A stretch of DNA of 64,000 nt. Origin: JBCDGZ01 sp038750655. GTDB lineage: Bacteria; Bacteroidota; Bacteroidia; Chitinophagales; Saprospiraceae. Positions 37,601 through 43,931 of the stretch are shown here, piece by piece. How positions within the stretch are numbered: position 1 is the first letter of the stretch; each line of letters opens with the position of its first letter. A model generated the notes under the pieces. That model was given only the letters and a program-made list of their open reading frames with translations. It did no database searches and had not been told where the DNA came from. The DNA is taken from NCBI GenBank assembly GCA_038750655.1, contig JBCDGZ010000007.1:23970-87969 (forward strand), written 5' to 3'. The position numbers and the translations under genes were made by a program.

Positions 37601-37962
37601 GCGAGGCTTCGCTGCTGCAAGCGGAGGCTTACCGCAAAGATGGCCAGTCGGCAGGGCTGATGGATGTGGCCTTGGACTTTGTGGAGCAGGCGCCAAGCGC
37701 GCGCTTTGTGCTGCACCAGAATCGCCCGAACCCCTTCCGCAACGAGACGCTGATCAGCTTTGAGCTGCCGGAGGCCGGGGCGGCCACCCTGAGTATATAC
37801 GACCTATCGGGTAAGCTGCTGCAAGTGTACGAAGGAGCGTATGAGGCAGGATACAATGAGCTTAGCATCAACCGTGGTGATTTACCGCATGGCGGCTTGC
37901 TGTACTACCAGCTAGACACGCCGGGGCATACGGCGATCCGAAAAATGACATTATTGGATTAG
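25672..37962 (+). CDS. Giant T9SS-secreted surface protein (4096 aa) with PKD-like/HYR, dockerin-like and cohesin-like domains
   Basis: The ATG at 25672 is preferred over an upstream TTG because it starts the signal peptide (to SLQAQ, residue ~37). Residues ~40-480 look like a parallel beta-helix with recurrent G-I-x-N turns. Residues ~480-3650 are a long chain of Ig-like/PKD-like modules with conserved ICSG-, CVxxxP- and TIN-type motifs. They include four tandem ~80-residue copies at nt 32520-33420 (motif SGPGI) and HYR-like modules near nt 34870-36700. Residues ~3682-3735 resemble a carboxypeptidase-regulatory fold and ~3740-3800 two dockerin-like calcium loops (ADVNASGTVTTFDMLQLRK). Residues ~3870-3980 are cohesin-like. 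The last ~85 residues are a type A T9SS sorting domain (RPNPF ... LPHGGLLYYQL). It should be displayed at the surface or released; a role in adhesion is inferred. A strong terminator follows. Confidence 0.93.
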   Translation: MNCLSSNIHLFPHRFGRWIRPLGLWLALLCSLSLQAQTWVGGGDGTSWNDPANWDNNAVPGPGDDVTINTPGFAILVPGAGSGTITPIRSLDINTSISNLRIINGGLLTIDGTGGPNAFGLRIQGGGFIFQVDIGGLLQIQHIDGRGIVNTNRSNFNNEGTVSIENTTSDGLLNEVTQDNMVLNFTGSGDLLLDNVATVSGNGVHNQIGGNTTFNGIINFDQGLVDIDIVGNNDGWRNAIETTVNQSTINIGLQTGLGGLIMNNIARDGIANFISATSINQCTINFGPTVGAVDIDTTGRHGIHNELGNDGLVNMEISGEMLLQNAGGEAIHNNAANTSEINFTNSNSLTITTIAGAGILNQGTGQVVYVNNDDQDIRMLNVGTTGIVNLDGSVFVNRTCAFIGVGSTPTGLLQTGGALFSNFGLLNIAGTVGNDATSAGTFNNTEGRVLVTGGTPSGFTGATPNPNAALNDSDGVLDGIGGLLSETGPLYLVANGQPFADPLVFCEGDPDIVLSVVNDPGGGIYAWSNGDSLVSTLTLAALPDSSGLYSVTITDETAGPGCETYSAFISLVVNPAPPAIAAGGTTSLEICSDEPAGAGRRVTLSDGSPLIDSIAWSLISSPTAGVLTDFFSIIGPNGRTAEALTTAPAGDYILEAQTFSADGCASLSVETFTITINAVPTGTIALSQPTICADAMTIDLTFTASAGTGPFTVLLGSDADGNDSFDPADNLTVTQNNMGNPLMSGDVISIQRLALEDGGIAGDYEIRLRTITDSEACQQVGVGQDVALTINPTIIDATVSPMLAEVCAANDNLQLAVDAVDVGAGLVTPPSGFTYSWSLSAPGLGSLDDASLINPTFTPAAGLTSDAQLTATVTIADAEGQCTATFSRQINLFIPLTPTATAINTCTSEGMSYNLTLNNATVNPNSGGVVQWFEEDPDNGGTRIDNLATTGTNEETTFNLTTFINGGGTLWAAIVNGPCREAIPITVNFNDPQGTISVASRSCDQDGQITLTFNTPLAGNFMIDLATDENDGNGFAATSNPYTVADGDLIVLTAGVDYDAAAVQLGVTHTLSIQLQRIEDAAGCFLDGLTTTVATIVDPDPQVLLRSNGATVNSGDSISVCNGSPAGYSLRLTGNNPDDLDVEFLVTNITMVPPMSVDLSAAWQLNTAYAAVAGPYPTETPVPTPVLAAGALSGAITYEVVPQTTNENCQAGPITFTIQLEETPNVFVVEGITADTLCNGTSPSVTLATNFFPNNDVEFTITVIDDDTGDGDDGVVGGMNQVIDGSVAVYDPINNYSTFSIPDVLSNADADGTPGDEYEAQTIHYQIAVNRKNPPGPNCGFPEQIDLFFTIFPDAFDLLSFANNDTSICSGENSDISIGLTVEGNEFVGPVEGGPHKIQLLITPMAAPDANNPSMISLPAATTIIFGNDPDGPDDITGTSDDEVLSFDIADLLANATGNHARIAYQFEATLITPTGDELCTHVFPEEVVVVNPEPVLAPSTLTSICSGTGIPVVDLVTENPMSAAGAMPALQNVTADWTITSLPTGVTATAMMGTEQVTPAMAGTILTLTNMTTTAQVVSLEFVPQNAVGCMGTPLVVDLTVNPLPDGDISFATGNESICIGENIQLDFSTTTGTLPYDILIGVDPTNPDDADFVYENLAPITVTNPADGISIANGDLPLALQSFIGEMSIRLISITDANGCVQFIGDDVDLTINELPNITANGPRRFCQNDDRAVFINVAGGSGDYSYTWSPAVAFADPTIEDAVFLASVTPGTYPVTVNVTDNQSGCMASASLDIIIESLPDVALMSSPSTICEGGSIILDFSETIDAGLPFTITAIADDGVGGTATMMQAGNTDTGSLTFTEGTDFNGSVTLTDIEVIFDNPPSNCSRSYPDIAVTVIPDPTVMISYTNPTAAQGMICSGDTVQVALSTNASGVEGTDYVYRLADIVYDFGNDGVDGTGAYPTGVTGNFVIGQNLPTGALLSDVLTNTNGEDVLIRYRVQAVLLNAPNCEGPLTNIAVIVKPAAPTPTVTLALDVAPAPISGSSSCPGTQVAWSIANPSAAQLIFHLDISNPDEVFGAGVLPSGLQTEADGLIIAPTAAPYTLGTFTATDAGTLLITLTPYADANSNGMLDPEEQACPGATIDLGLNVVASPDISLTYNSNPSGNAGEICSGSALDVGLSSSSTGTEGVDYEFVIMNIRHDDGMSGDNDILTPSGSASGYGPVNGSLAVGDVVSGGLTETLINTLSTDVRVAYQVKTRLINAPNCEGPARWVNVVVKGALTASITPVSPVCLQDAPFNLTAMPAGGLFSGPGITDMSLGTFDPMDAGVGTHTINYSFTDGSGCTATASTTITVGPDITFPPAGPFCVDAAPTILPAMPAGGIFSGPGVDPSTGEFDPAAAGVGVQPITYTFTDGSGCTGQVTIMITVGPSLAPTIDPAGPFCVNEPAVNLTAMPTGGTFSGPGITDGAVGTFDPATAGLGVQTITYEVMINGCMATTTIMITVQDLPVITFGPPPSVCVDRDPVVISVLPAGGMLSGPGIDAVASTFDPGAAGLGTHVIRYTVTDANGCSNTDSITITVPECIDPFITNMAPSISDPCVCLTNGRFSEEVAIFSNPGETWTINSTTLLNPLSGLPFLAGTALVEVPINVDTSSYVITGIHLDGAGYTLSASSPDQPGLVLTISNTCFYPQLEFVGLNNAYCSDANSVVLQASAGGAAGMGLIRVNGNSLPTTEDPVTGIWSADLNAVPLPDGSYTVNFSFDAGTAGSMDPNDPGCVVDISDGFQLISSAGALACNDTINLSLDNLCQGEVSADFILEGTYMLDIFQVFIYDANNDTLTGPIDASYVGQYLTASVVDTCSGNSCWGVIFVEDKFAPSLSCGRDTIDCDEDRSPQALGLPIPSTAVATATGANSFSVSGLDSCGLVTLTYVDNETTSSCQGEFASKIFRTWTVVDNSGNSDSCIDTICILRATLASIDLPENFDGISNPAFVCSDTWPQTAEGFPSPDTTGRPGNTGCFNIQSTFSDTRIDVCEGTYKILRRWTILDWCSSGGVRFHNQVIKVMDNVAPSLTCPADFTIAMNPDLCVASDFIPVPTANDLCSSTFSITASSPGITINQSGNLISISNVAAGVYTITYTVTDDCGNSASCSAQMTVEDQMPPSAICDLNTTATLQSDGTVQVMAMTFDDGSFDNCGAIFAKVRRMDINGCDGLNGDDNPATPAYDEWFDDSAWFCCADIDTVMVIFRVYDVDPGAGPVDESRHQQGGDLFGRFNDCMVRVFVQDNAPAALICPPDITISCTFNYDINDLAADFGQIVDDPALRQTISINDPGNTSVAQPNDWGLDGVVSSSCGDLVSETVSSNLNSCGIGTITRTFSPAGSSSSCTQTITIQDFNPFTVSDITWPADIEVMGCSGGGADVSVTGRPSYMNTACKLLADTFTQEVFNFNDACSKIFRYWVVIDWCSFDNATGAGVFRDTQVITILDTVDPVFTSACSDTMVCVPNTSCEIDLSLTATASDDCTPDSLLRWEWAVDLDNDGSFETTGTGPTVSGIYQLGTHLIRWIVRDGCNNSSTCERLVTVADCTAPNLICRVAVGVPLPPRTGSVDVNASLFNLSTTDNCSPPDSIRFTFSSDINDTLLTLDCLTARDTIELDIFAFDQFGNRSDSCTVSVRVTGCDSPPTATITGDILTEEGLEMEDVMVRLDGGMNTEEMTDLAGGYAFDSLPTGYNYTITPEKNTDPLNGVTTFDLVLMSKHILGVEPLGSPYKIIAADVNASGTVTTFDMLQLRKLILRIDNEFRDNTSWRFVDRDYRFPDPVNPFASAFPEAYFVNGLAQDLRSNFVAIKTGDVNCSAVTNLLGADDRGDYPDLIFQLEEQGLQAGQSYEVRFTAEDFEELLGYQFSLNFDPDLLEFVGVQGLALPELSADNFGLHSLERGLITTSWHRPQGLTISEGQPLFALRFRAKGNGRLSEALALGEASLLQAEAYRKDGQSAGLMDVALDFVEQAPSARFVLHQNRPNPFRNETLISFELPEAGAATLSIYDLSGKLLQVYEGAYEAGYNELSINRGDLPHGGLLYYQLDTPGHTAIRKMTLLD

Positions 37963-38031
37963 ATACCAAGTTGAGATGAACGAGATTTAAGAAACGCTGT
38001 TCTGGGAATTTTGAAACCAGTTCTTGGAATG

Positions 38032-38060
38032 CCTCCTCCGACCTTCGGGGGAGGTTTTTT
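38032..38060 (+). terminator. Terminator of the giant adhesin gene
   Basis: CCTCC ... GGAGG with an inner CCG/CGG pairing (38032-38054) is followed directly by six T residues. It lies 70 nt after the stop codon. The following gap 38061-38397 is AT-rich and shows no gene or clean consensus promoter. Confidence 0.9.
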
Positions 38061-38397
38061 ATTGGCCAACTCATTTTAACACTTGAATTTGGTATAGAGT
38101 TGAATTAAATGTTTTGATTACTTCTCCAAGATGGTTAGAGTGAAGGAATATTTGAGTGTTTGACTTGGCAGTTTTAATTTTATAAATTATTGATAATCAG
38201 ATATTTGGTATTTTTAATTTGATTAATAGGCTGTTTTTTTAATGTCGTCGATCAGGAGATGTTGCCGTAAATGTAACGTTTAAATTCTCTATATTTAGTT
38301 ATTCAAAAATGGTAGTACTTTCAACAACTAAGATTTTGTACTAGAAAGTTAGCGTTTATTCTAATATTAAAGAGAATTGCCAAAACATGATTTAACT

Positions 38398-40809
38398 ATG
38401 CATTGGGCTAGCCGATTTGCTACATCTATACTTCTCTGCCTGCTATCGACTATGGCTGTTTCGCAAGACAGCTATCAGGTCAGGGGTGTTTTAGTAGGTT
38501 CGGAGTCCCAAGCTGTTGAATTTGCCAATATTGCCTTACAATCTTCTCTCGATTCTAGTCTGGTAGGAGGTACCGTAACAGCGGTCGATGGGGCCTTCAT
38601 TCTGCAAGGCTTAACCTCCGGGGATTATATGATCGGAATTTCTCACCTCAATTTTAAAGACAGCTTATTTACTTTGCGTATTGAAGGAGCGAGTATTGAC
38701 TTGGGAACAGTTTATTTGAGTAGCGATGCCAATACGCTTGGCGAGGTAGTAGTCAAGGGTACCGTACCGGTGATTGAAAGGAAGATTGATCGGATCAATT
38801 TTAATGTACAGAGCAGTGCGCTTGCCTCTTCTGGAACGGTTTGGGAAGCCCTTAAGTATGCCCCTGGTGTACAAACGGACAACCAAGGAGCGATTAGTCT
38901 AAATGGTAAGGGAGGCATAACTGTGATGATCAATGAGCGCCCTTTGCAGCTCTCTGCTGAGGGGATCAAGGATTTATTGGAAAGCATGTCTGCGGCTGAG
39001 ATCAGTAAGATAGAGGTCATGTCCAATCCTTCTGCTAAGTATGATGCCGAAGGTACGGGGGGCATCATCAACATCGTCCGGAGAAAAAACCTTAGCAATG
39101 GCTTTAAAGGTCTACTGTTTGGAGGCTTGGGTCAGGGCTTCTTCTCGCGGTACAACGGAGGACTGAGTCTTAACTATCGGCAGGACCGACTCTTGCTGTC
39201 GGGTTATTACAATTATAAGGATGGGAAATACAAGGAGATTGACCGCAGCCGTATTGATTACGGAGAAGAAATCTGGGATGATGAAAATGTGAGAATAAGG
39301 CCGCAGGAAAATCAATTTGCCAATATCGGATTAGAATATACCCTTAGTAAAAAAGCAACCCTAGGAGTTTTTGCCGAAGGATTTATGGTGGATCGCAGGC
39401 GGAATAATGAAGCTAAAACCCAAATTTTAGCGGCAGGACAGACTACTCCTGATTCGACTCTAACAACAACGACTGCTATTGATGAGGAAGATAAACAGGG
39501 CTTGATCAATGTGTTCTATGCGCAGGAGCTGAACAGCGGAAGCTTGCGATTGAGTGCTAACCATGCGGCGTTCGAAGCCCTGAGAGATCAAGATATTAAG
39601 ACGCAGAGCATGATGCGCGATGGTGGTCCGGGGGCCTTCAAGGAGCAATTCCAAGTGCTTTCTGAGCAAACAGTTCGGTTTACCAATTTTCAGGCGGACT
39701 TTGAGCATGACTTTTCGGATAAATTACAATCTGAAATGGGCTTGAAGTTTAGTCATATTAAAACAGACAATGATATTCGCCATCATCTAGTCGTTAATGA
39801 AGAAGTCATCCTTGATCCTGACAGAAGTGATCAGTTCAAGTACGATGAATACATCGAGGCTTTGTACTTTAATCTCATTGGCGACTTGGGGAACATGCCT
39901 TACCAGATTGGCTTGAGAGCAGAGTATACGCAGACGAGGGGAGAGTCGGTTAGCTTGGACTCTATTACTGATCGGGATTATTTTCGGGTATTTCCCTCTG
40001 CTTTTCTACAGCTGCCCATTGATGATGATCACGAGTTAGCTCTTTCGTACAGCACTCGTATTACGAGGCCCAAATTCTTTTACTTGAATCCGTTTAGAAT
40101 ATACACCAATTCCTTTAACTATTCAGAGGGTAATCCATTTTTGCAGCCTTCCTTTAGTCACTCGGTTGAATTGTCCTATACTTTGAAAGGCAACTATTTC
40201 TTCGCATTTTTTTACGAACGGGAGATCGATCCTTTTACACAGGTTTCGCGGCAGAACAACGAAACGAAAGAGATACAATACATTCGCGAGAATGTCAGCG
40301 ATCGAAATTATTTCGGGATAACATTGTCGATTCCGGTTAAAATTAACGATTGGTGGACCTTGCAGTTTGACGGAGATGCCTACGGCAAGCATGAAAATGA
40401 CATCTACTTAGGAGAACAACTTAAATATACCCGGCTAGTTTACGGAGCTGATTTGGTATCACAGTTCCGGGTCTCCAGCCAAAATTTATTCATAGAAATA
40501 TCGGGGCAATATGCTTCGCCTGATCAGTCTTTCTTCTCCGAAAGCAGTGCTTACGGTGATCTTAGTATGGCCATGCGAAAGTATTTTTTGAATAAGAAAC
40601 TAGCCGTTTCGTTCAAGGTTTCCGATATATTAAGAACCAATGCCCCTAATGTGAGGGTCAATTTTACAGACCAAAGGGTAGCGTATGATAATATCTGGGA
40701 TAGCCGAGTTGCCCAACTGTCTTTACGGTATCGTTTTGGGCGTAACAAGGTGAACTCAAGAAAGAAAAGAAAAGCAAGTGCCAAAGAAGAAAAGAATCGT
40801 ATTAACTAG
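38398..40809 (+). CDS. TonB-dependent receptor-like outer membrane beta-barrel protein
   Basis: The ATG at 38398 starts a signal peptide (MHWASRFATSILLCLLSTMAVSQ); an upstream TTG would add seven residues. The 803-residue product has a carboxypeptidase-regulatory-like N-domain (QVRGVLVGSESQAVEFANIAL, residues ~25-110) and a plug-like domain (~125-225, ending NPSAKYDAEGTGGIINIV). The large barrel belongs to the outer-membrane-barrel_3 type of Bacteroidota. Its tail is Lys/Arg-rich rather than ending in Phe. These barrels take up or, in some peptide clusters, may pass natural products. It lies 338 nt before the peptide precursor gene on the same strand and may serve the same system, by inference. 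Confidence 0.88.
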   Translation: MHWASRFATSILLCLLSTMAVSQDSYQVRGVLVGSESQAVEFANIALQSSLDSSLVGGTVTAVDGAFILQGLTSGDYMIGISHLNFKDSLFTLRIEGASIDLGTVYLSSDANTLGEVVVKGTVPVIERKIDRINFNVQSSALASSGTVWEALKYAPGVQTDNQGAISLNGKGGITVMINERPLQLSAEGIKDLLESMSAAEISKIEVMSNPSAKYDAEGTGGIINIVRRKNLSNGFKGLLFGGLGQGFFSRYNGGLSLNYRQDRLLLSGYYNYKDGKYKEIDRSRIDYGEEIWDDENVRIRPQENQFANIGLEYTLSKKATLGVFAEGFMVDRRRNNEAKTQILAAGQTTPDSTLTTTTAIDEEDKQGLINVFYAQELNSGSLRLSANHAAFEALRDQDIKTQSMMRDGGPGAFKEQFQVLSEQTVRFTNFQADFEHDFSDKLQSEMGLKFSHIKTDNDIRHHLVVNEEVILDPDRSDQFKYDEYIEALYFNLIGDLGNMPYQIGLRAEYTQTRGESVSLDSITDRDYFRVFPSAFLQLPIDDDHELALSYSTRITRPKFFYLNPFRIYTNSFNYSEGNPFLQPSFSHSVELSYTLKGNYFFAFFYEREIDPFTQVSRQNNETKEIQYIRENVSDRNYFGITLSIPVKINDWWTLQFDGDAYGKHENDIYLGEQLKYTRLVYGADLVSQFRVSSQNLFIEISGQYASPDQSFFSESSAYGDLSMAMRKYFLNKKLAVSFKVSDILRTNAPNVRVNFTDQRVAYDNIWDSRVAQLSLRYRFGRNKVNSRKKRKASAKEEKNRIN

Positions 40810-41146
40810 CCACCCATCCACTCATTACACACTGGCGCACCAGCAAATAATACGTTTTATTGCTGGAAGAAAACGAATAAAAGTGTAAGTAAACATTCCT
40901 TAATTATTGTCTGATTTGAGGTAGTAGCAGCCATACGTTGCTAGTGATGTGCTCTGCACATGGCCTCGTACCTATTTGCAAAATAGATCAATCTCAATGG
41001 TTGGATTGATCACTATCTGGCTTACCAACGGTAACGGTGAGGCCCTGCCCGCTGGTGCATTTGTTGAGCCAACTCATAGCTTGAATAGTATCTATTAGGG
41101 CCCAATACTATTGTATTTATTTATCTTTTAACTTAAATCCTTAATT
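40810..41146 (+). promoter_or_regulatory. Structured leader upstream of the peptide precursor gene
   Basis: Four stem-loops are visible: CCAGCAA.TAA/TTA.TTGCTGG (40840-40866, possibly ending the receptor transcript), ATGTGC/GCACAT (40947-40961), GATCAATC/GATTGATC (40986-41011) and AATAGTAT/ATACTATT (41084-41112). The last lies 35 nt before the precursor ATG. No exact TAnnTTTG element was found; TGCATTTG near 41057-41064 is the nearest match. A 33-codon frame at 40997 is present but unconvincing. Confidence 0.4.
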
Positions 41147-41347
41147 ATGAAAAATCAAAAGTTGAAGTCGCTTTTGCTCCAATTAGGTGAGCTGGACACG
41201 AACTCAGAGATTGAAAACCTCAATGATGAAATGGCGATTAAAGTAAGAGGTGGTTTGAGCGCAAGAGCTCGTAACCGTTCTAGCTGTAACAACTCCAGCT
41301 GTAACAACTCTAGCTGTAATACAGAGGAAGTTCTCGAAATCTTCTAA
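41147..41347 (+). CDS. Ribosomal peptide (RiPP) precursor, double-glycine leader, three-fold SSCNN core
   Basis: The 66-residue product has a hydrophilic/amphipathic leader (LKSLLLQLGELD ... DEMAIKVRGG) ending in Gly35-Gly36, the processing site of C39 peptidases. The predicted core of 30 residues has an Arg-rich start (LSARARNR) and three consecutive Ser-Ser-Cys-Asn-(Asn/Thr) units with Cys at 47, 52 and 57. An acidic, hydrophobic end (EEVLEIF) follows. The next genes encode a radical SAM/SPASM enzyme and a C39-containing ABC exporter, so the peptide is most likely modified on or near the Cys residues, cleaved after GG and exported. The leader resembles the GG-type natural product precursors of Bacteroidota; the core is unlike any I know. 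Confidence 0.85.
   Translation: MKNQKLKSLLLQLGELDTNSEIENLNDEMAIKVRGGLSARARNRSSCNNSSCNNSSCNTEEVLEIF
41279..41323 (+). repeat. 15-bp tandem repeat encoding the precursor core
   Basis: Three adjacent 15-bp units, each beginning TCTAGCTGTAA or TCCAGCTGTAA, encode Ser-Ser-Cys-Asn-Asn, Ser-Ser-Cys-Asn-Asn and Ser-Ser-Cys-Asn-Thr. The units differ at only a few positions, so the copy number could vary by slippage or unequal recombination. Confidence 0.9.
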
Positions 41348-41431
41348 TTACTTCGCTTCAAATGAACAGGTTTGTATAGGCCAATATGTCTTGGCCTATA
41401 CAGCCTTTTATCAAATTCAAAACAATCAATC

Positions 41432-42805
41432 ATGAAATACAAACTTTCGTATTATACCGTCATTACGGATAATCTCCATCCTGACAGCGGGGAAGATGGA
41501 ACACAGGTTATCTATGCGACCAGAATGGGGAAGGCATTGTCGGTCAAGAAGAAATACATGGATATGATTAAAGAGGGCCGATTTGAGGAACTCCCGCTGA
41601 AACTGTTTTCTACACTTATAAAATACGAGGCCATCGTCCCGCAGGAAGAAGATGAGCTATTGGCTGTGGTCACCCGCAGTAAGAACTTTGTGGAAGATGA
41701 AAAGTACGTCAACTTTACCATCATGCCTTCTGCACATTGTCAATTGGGATGTGGCTACTGTGGACAGTCTCACGCCAAAGACAATATGACTTCTGATATG
41801 ATTTTCCGAATTGCAGATCGGGTGAGAGAGGTCTTGGCCTCCGGGAGATATGAAGTATTGGATATTGCCTGGTTTGGTGCGGAGCCATTGGTTGGGCTTA
41901 AAAATATCCGAGCACTGTCGCCGCTGTTGCACGAAATCGCTGCAGAGTACGGCTGTGACTACAATGCGCGAATTATTACCAACGGTTTATCCCTCAAGGA
42001 AAAAATCTATTGGGAGTTGTTGGAAAAGCACAAGATTACCTCTTTCGAAATTACCCTTGATGGAACCGCCGAATACCACGATCAAAGAAGACATACTAAA
42101 GAGGGAACGGGCACCTTCGACATCATCATGAGGAACCTACTCAATATCCTCAATAATCCTAAGTACGACGAGACTGCTGGAGGTTCTATCAATATTCGAT
42201 GTAATGTAGATAAGAAAAATGTTGATGGTGTTGTTCCGCTGATTCATCAAATCGCTGATTACAAACTTCAGGATAAGGTCAATCTCTATTTTGCCACCGT
42301 TTATTCCTGGGGAAATGATGCCCACTTGACTGCCTTCACTCGGCAGGAATATGCTGACCTGGAAATTGAATGGTACATAGAAATGATGAAGGTTGGATTC
42401 AAAATTCAACCTATTCCCGGAAAGGTCTCTTTTGCCTGTTATGCATTGACGCCACACAGTGAATTGTATGATTCCTACGGCAATATCTTCAACTGTTCAG
42501 AGGCTCCACAGGTAGCCAGCTACAAGGATGACCCTTATTACAATTTGGGCAAGCTGGAGGACAGTCCGATTATCGATCCGGTGAAAAAACCTTTTACCGA
42601 CTGGCTGGATCGGGTAGAAGATCAAGACCCAAGCATTTGGTGCCCGAATTGCAAAATCTTTCCGGTCTGTGGAGGCAATTGCCCCAAACTATGGGATGAC
42701 AAATTGCCACCTTGTCCGAGCTACAAATTCAACATCGAGGATCGACTGGCACTTTCCTATATTTATTCCAAATCCAACTTACTGGACCCAGTAGTTGAAG
42801 CCTAA
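41432..42805 (+). CDS. Radical SAM/SPASM peptide maturase
   Basis: The ATG at 41432 gives 457 residues; an upstream TTG would add 20. Residues ~1-95 form an N-terminal domain likely to bind the precursor leader. The radical SAM cluster motif CxxxCxxC is at C103, C107, C110 (sequence CQLGCGYC). Further motifs are FGAEPLVG and EITLDG. The C-terminal SPASM domain has the Cys-rich pattern GNIFNC, WCPNCKIFPVCGGNCPK and PPCPSYK, able to hold auxiliary iron-sulfur clusters. Such enzymes make thioether or C-C crosslinks in peptides; the three Cys of the adjacent core are the obvious donors. The stop is followed after 2 nt by the next ATG, so they are co-translated. Reaction type is inference. Confidence 0.93.
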   Translation: MKYKLSYYTVITDNLHPDSGEDGTQVIYATRMGKALSVKKKYMDMIKEGRFEELPLKLFSTLIKYEAIVPQEEDELLAVVTRSKNFVEDEKYVNFTIMPSAHCQLGCGYCGQSHAKDNMTSDMIFRIADRVREVLASGRYEVLDIAWFGAEPLVGLKNIRALSPLLHEIAAEYGCDYNARIITNGLSLKEKIYWELLEKHKITSFEITLDGTAEYHDQRRHTKEGTGTFDIIMRNLLNILNNPKYDETAGGSINIRCNVDKKNVDGVVPLIHQIADYKLQDKVNLYFATVYSWGNDAHLTAFTRQEYADLEIEWYIEMMKVGFKIQPIPGKVSFACYALTPHSELYDSYGNIFNCSEAPQVASYKDDPYYNLGKLEDSPIIDPVKKPFTDWLDRVEDQDPSIWCPNCKIFPVCGGNCPKLWDDKLPPCPSYKFNIEDRLALSYIYSKSNLLDPVVEA

Positions 42806-42807
42806 AA

Positions 42808-43884
42808 ATGACTATTATGCTTAGTAATAAAATTAGTGAACTCACCGATTTCCTGGCTGGCAATGATCCTCAACAATCTGATAGTATAGGCGACCCGACA
42901 ACCATCACGGACTCTGATCTCTTTGAGCGCATTTTTGATCAGACGATTTTGGAGCGGTTCGAGCGCGAAGATGTGCTGGATATGTACTACATCTGGAATA
43001 TCTTTGGTAAGGGCCTCCGGGCAGCTCGCTTTGGGTATATGTCTACTTCTAAGATGTATTTTGATCGGGGCAAGCAGATGCTGCAAGATAAGACAGCGGA
43101 GGGAACCCCAATCTACGATTTTATCAACATGTATGCCCTGCCTAATCATGCCTATTACCTTTACAAAACCAAGGAATACCAGCAGGCCAACAACCTACTA
43201 GATCAGCTCTTGGAGACGCTGGAGCGTTACGAGGAGGATATTCCAATCCTGCACATGGGAAAGATACAGCAGTTCCACAATTTCAGCAGAATGCACTTCA
43301 AGCGAGGTAACCACGATGCTGGAATGAAAACGGTTTCTGACCTGCTCAGTTACATGATGGCGTATCAACAACCTGATTTCGAGGGCGCTTGGAGTACGGC
43401 GCATCTCGATCGTACCCCAGCTTTACTGAAGTTTGATATGGTCCACCAGATTTTTTCTGAAATGGTCCACAGTATTCTACTGTATTTTCTGGATACAGAA
43501 GAAGATGCCTTCTACAAGTCCTTTGATGGCTTGTTGAAACTGGAAGAACGACCTAAAAGGGATGGCGCTCTGAATAAACATTTTTGGAATTGGCTAGAGG
43601 CCAAAAAGTCATTCTTTGAAGGGCGGCTGAGCGAAGGCGTGGAGCAAACGTTGAACTACTTGCGCACTTCTGGCCAGGAGTACAATTACTTTCAATTGTC
43701 ATTGCTTCGGAGTGCTTTCAAGTCGGCAAAGGAGCAGGCTCAGGAAAAGACCCCTGCCCTGATTGATGGAATTGTTCACTACGGTACCGAGAAGATGTTT
43801 CTGCCGCCGGAGATTGTGGGAAAAGTCGTAGACACCAAATTAACATCAGAAATTATCAAAACTTTTCGAGCACCACTTTGCTAG
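42808..43884 (+). CDS. Unrecognised alpha-helical protein of the peptide cluster
   Basis: The 358-residue product has no signal peptide or membrane segment. It is predicted by eye to be nearly all helical, with TPR-like spacing of Tyr/Leu/Ala (for example MYALPNHAYYLYKTKEYQQANNLLDQLLETL and FHNFSRMHFKRGNHDAGMKTVSDLL), broken here for length. It starts 2 nt after the maturase stop and ends 47 nt before the exporter ATG. Position between maturase and exporter suggests a partner: leader-binding, scaffold, or delivery of the modified peptide. I recognise no family, catalytic motif or metal site. Confidence 0.85.
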   Translation: MTIMLSNKISELTDFLAGNDPQQSDSIGDPTTITDSDLFERIFDQTILERFEREDVLDMYYIWNIFGKGLRAARFGYMSTSKMYFDRGKQMLQDKTAEGTPIYDFINMYALPNHAYYLYKTKEYQQANNLLDQLLETLERYEEDIPILHMGKIQQFHNFSRMHFKRGNHDAGMKTVSDLLSYMMAYQQPDFEGAWSTAHLDRTPALLKFDMVHQIFSEMVHSILLYFLDTEEDAFYKSFDGLLKLEERPKRDGALNKHFWNWLEAKKSFFEGRLSEGVEQTLNYLRTSGQEYNYFQLSLLRSAFKSAKEQAQEKTPALIDGIVHYGTEKMFLPPEIVGKVVDTKLTSEIIKTFRAPLC

Positions 43885-43931
43885 TCATTTTGTGTCTAGG
43901 AAAATTATTTTACAGTTTTTAGAAAAAGCTT

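Noticed and set aside
40997..41098. 33-codon frame upstream of the precursor, considered as a second peptide
   Set aside because: It has no leader features, no Cys, and overlaps a strong stem-loop.
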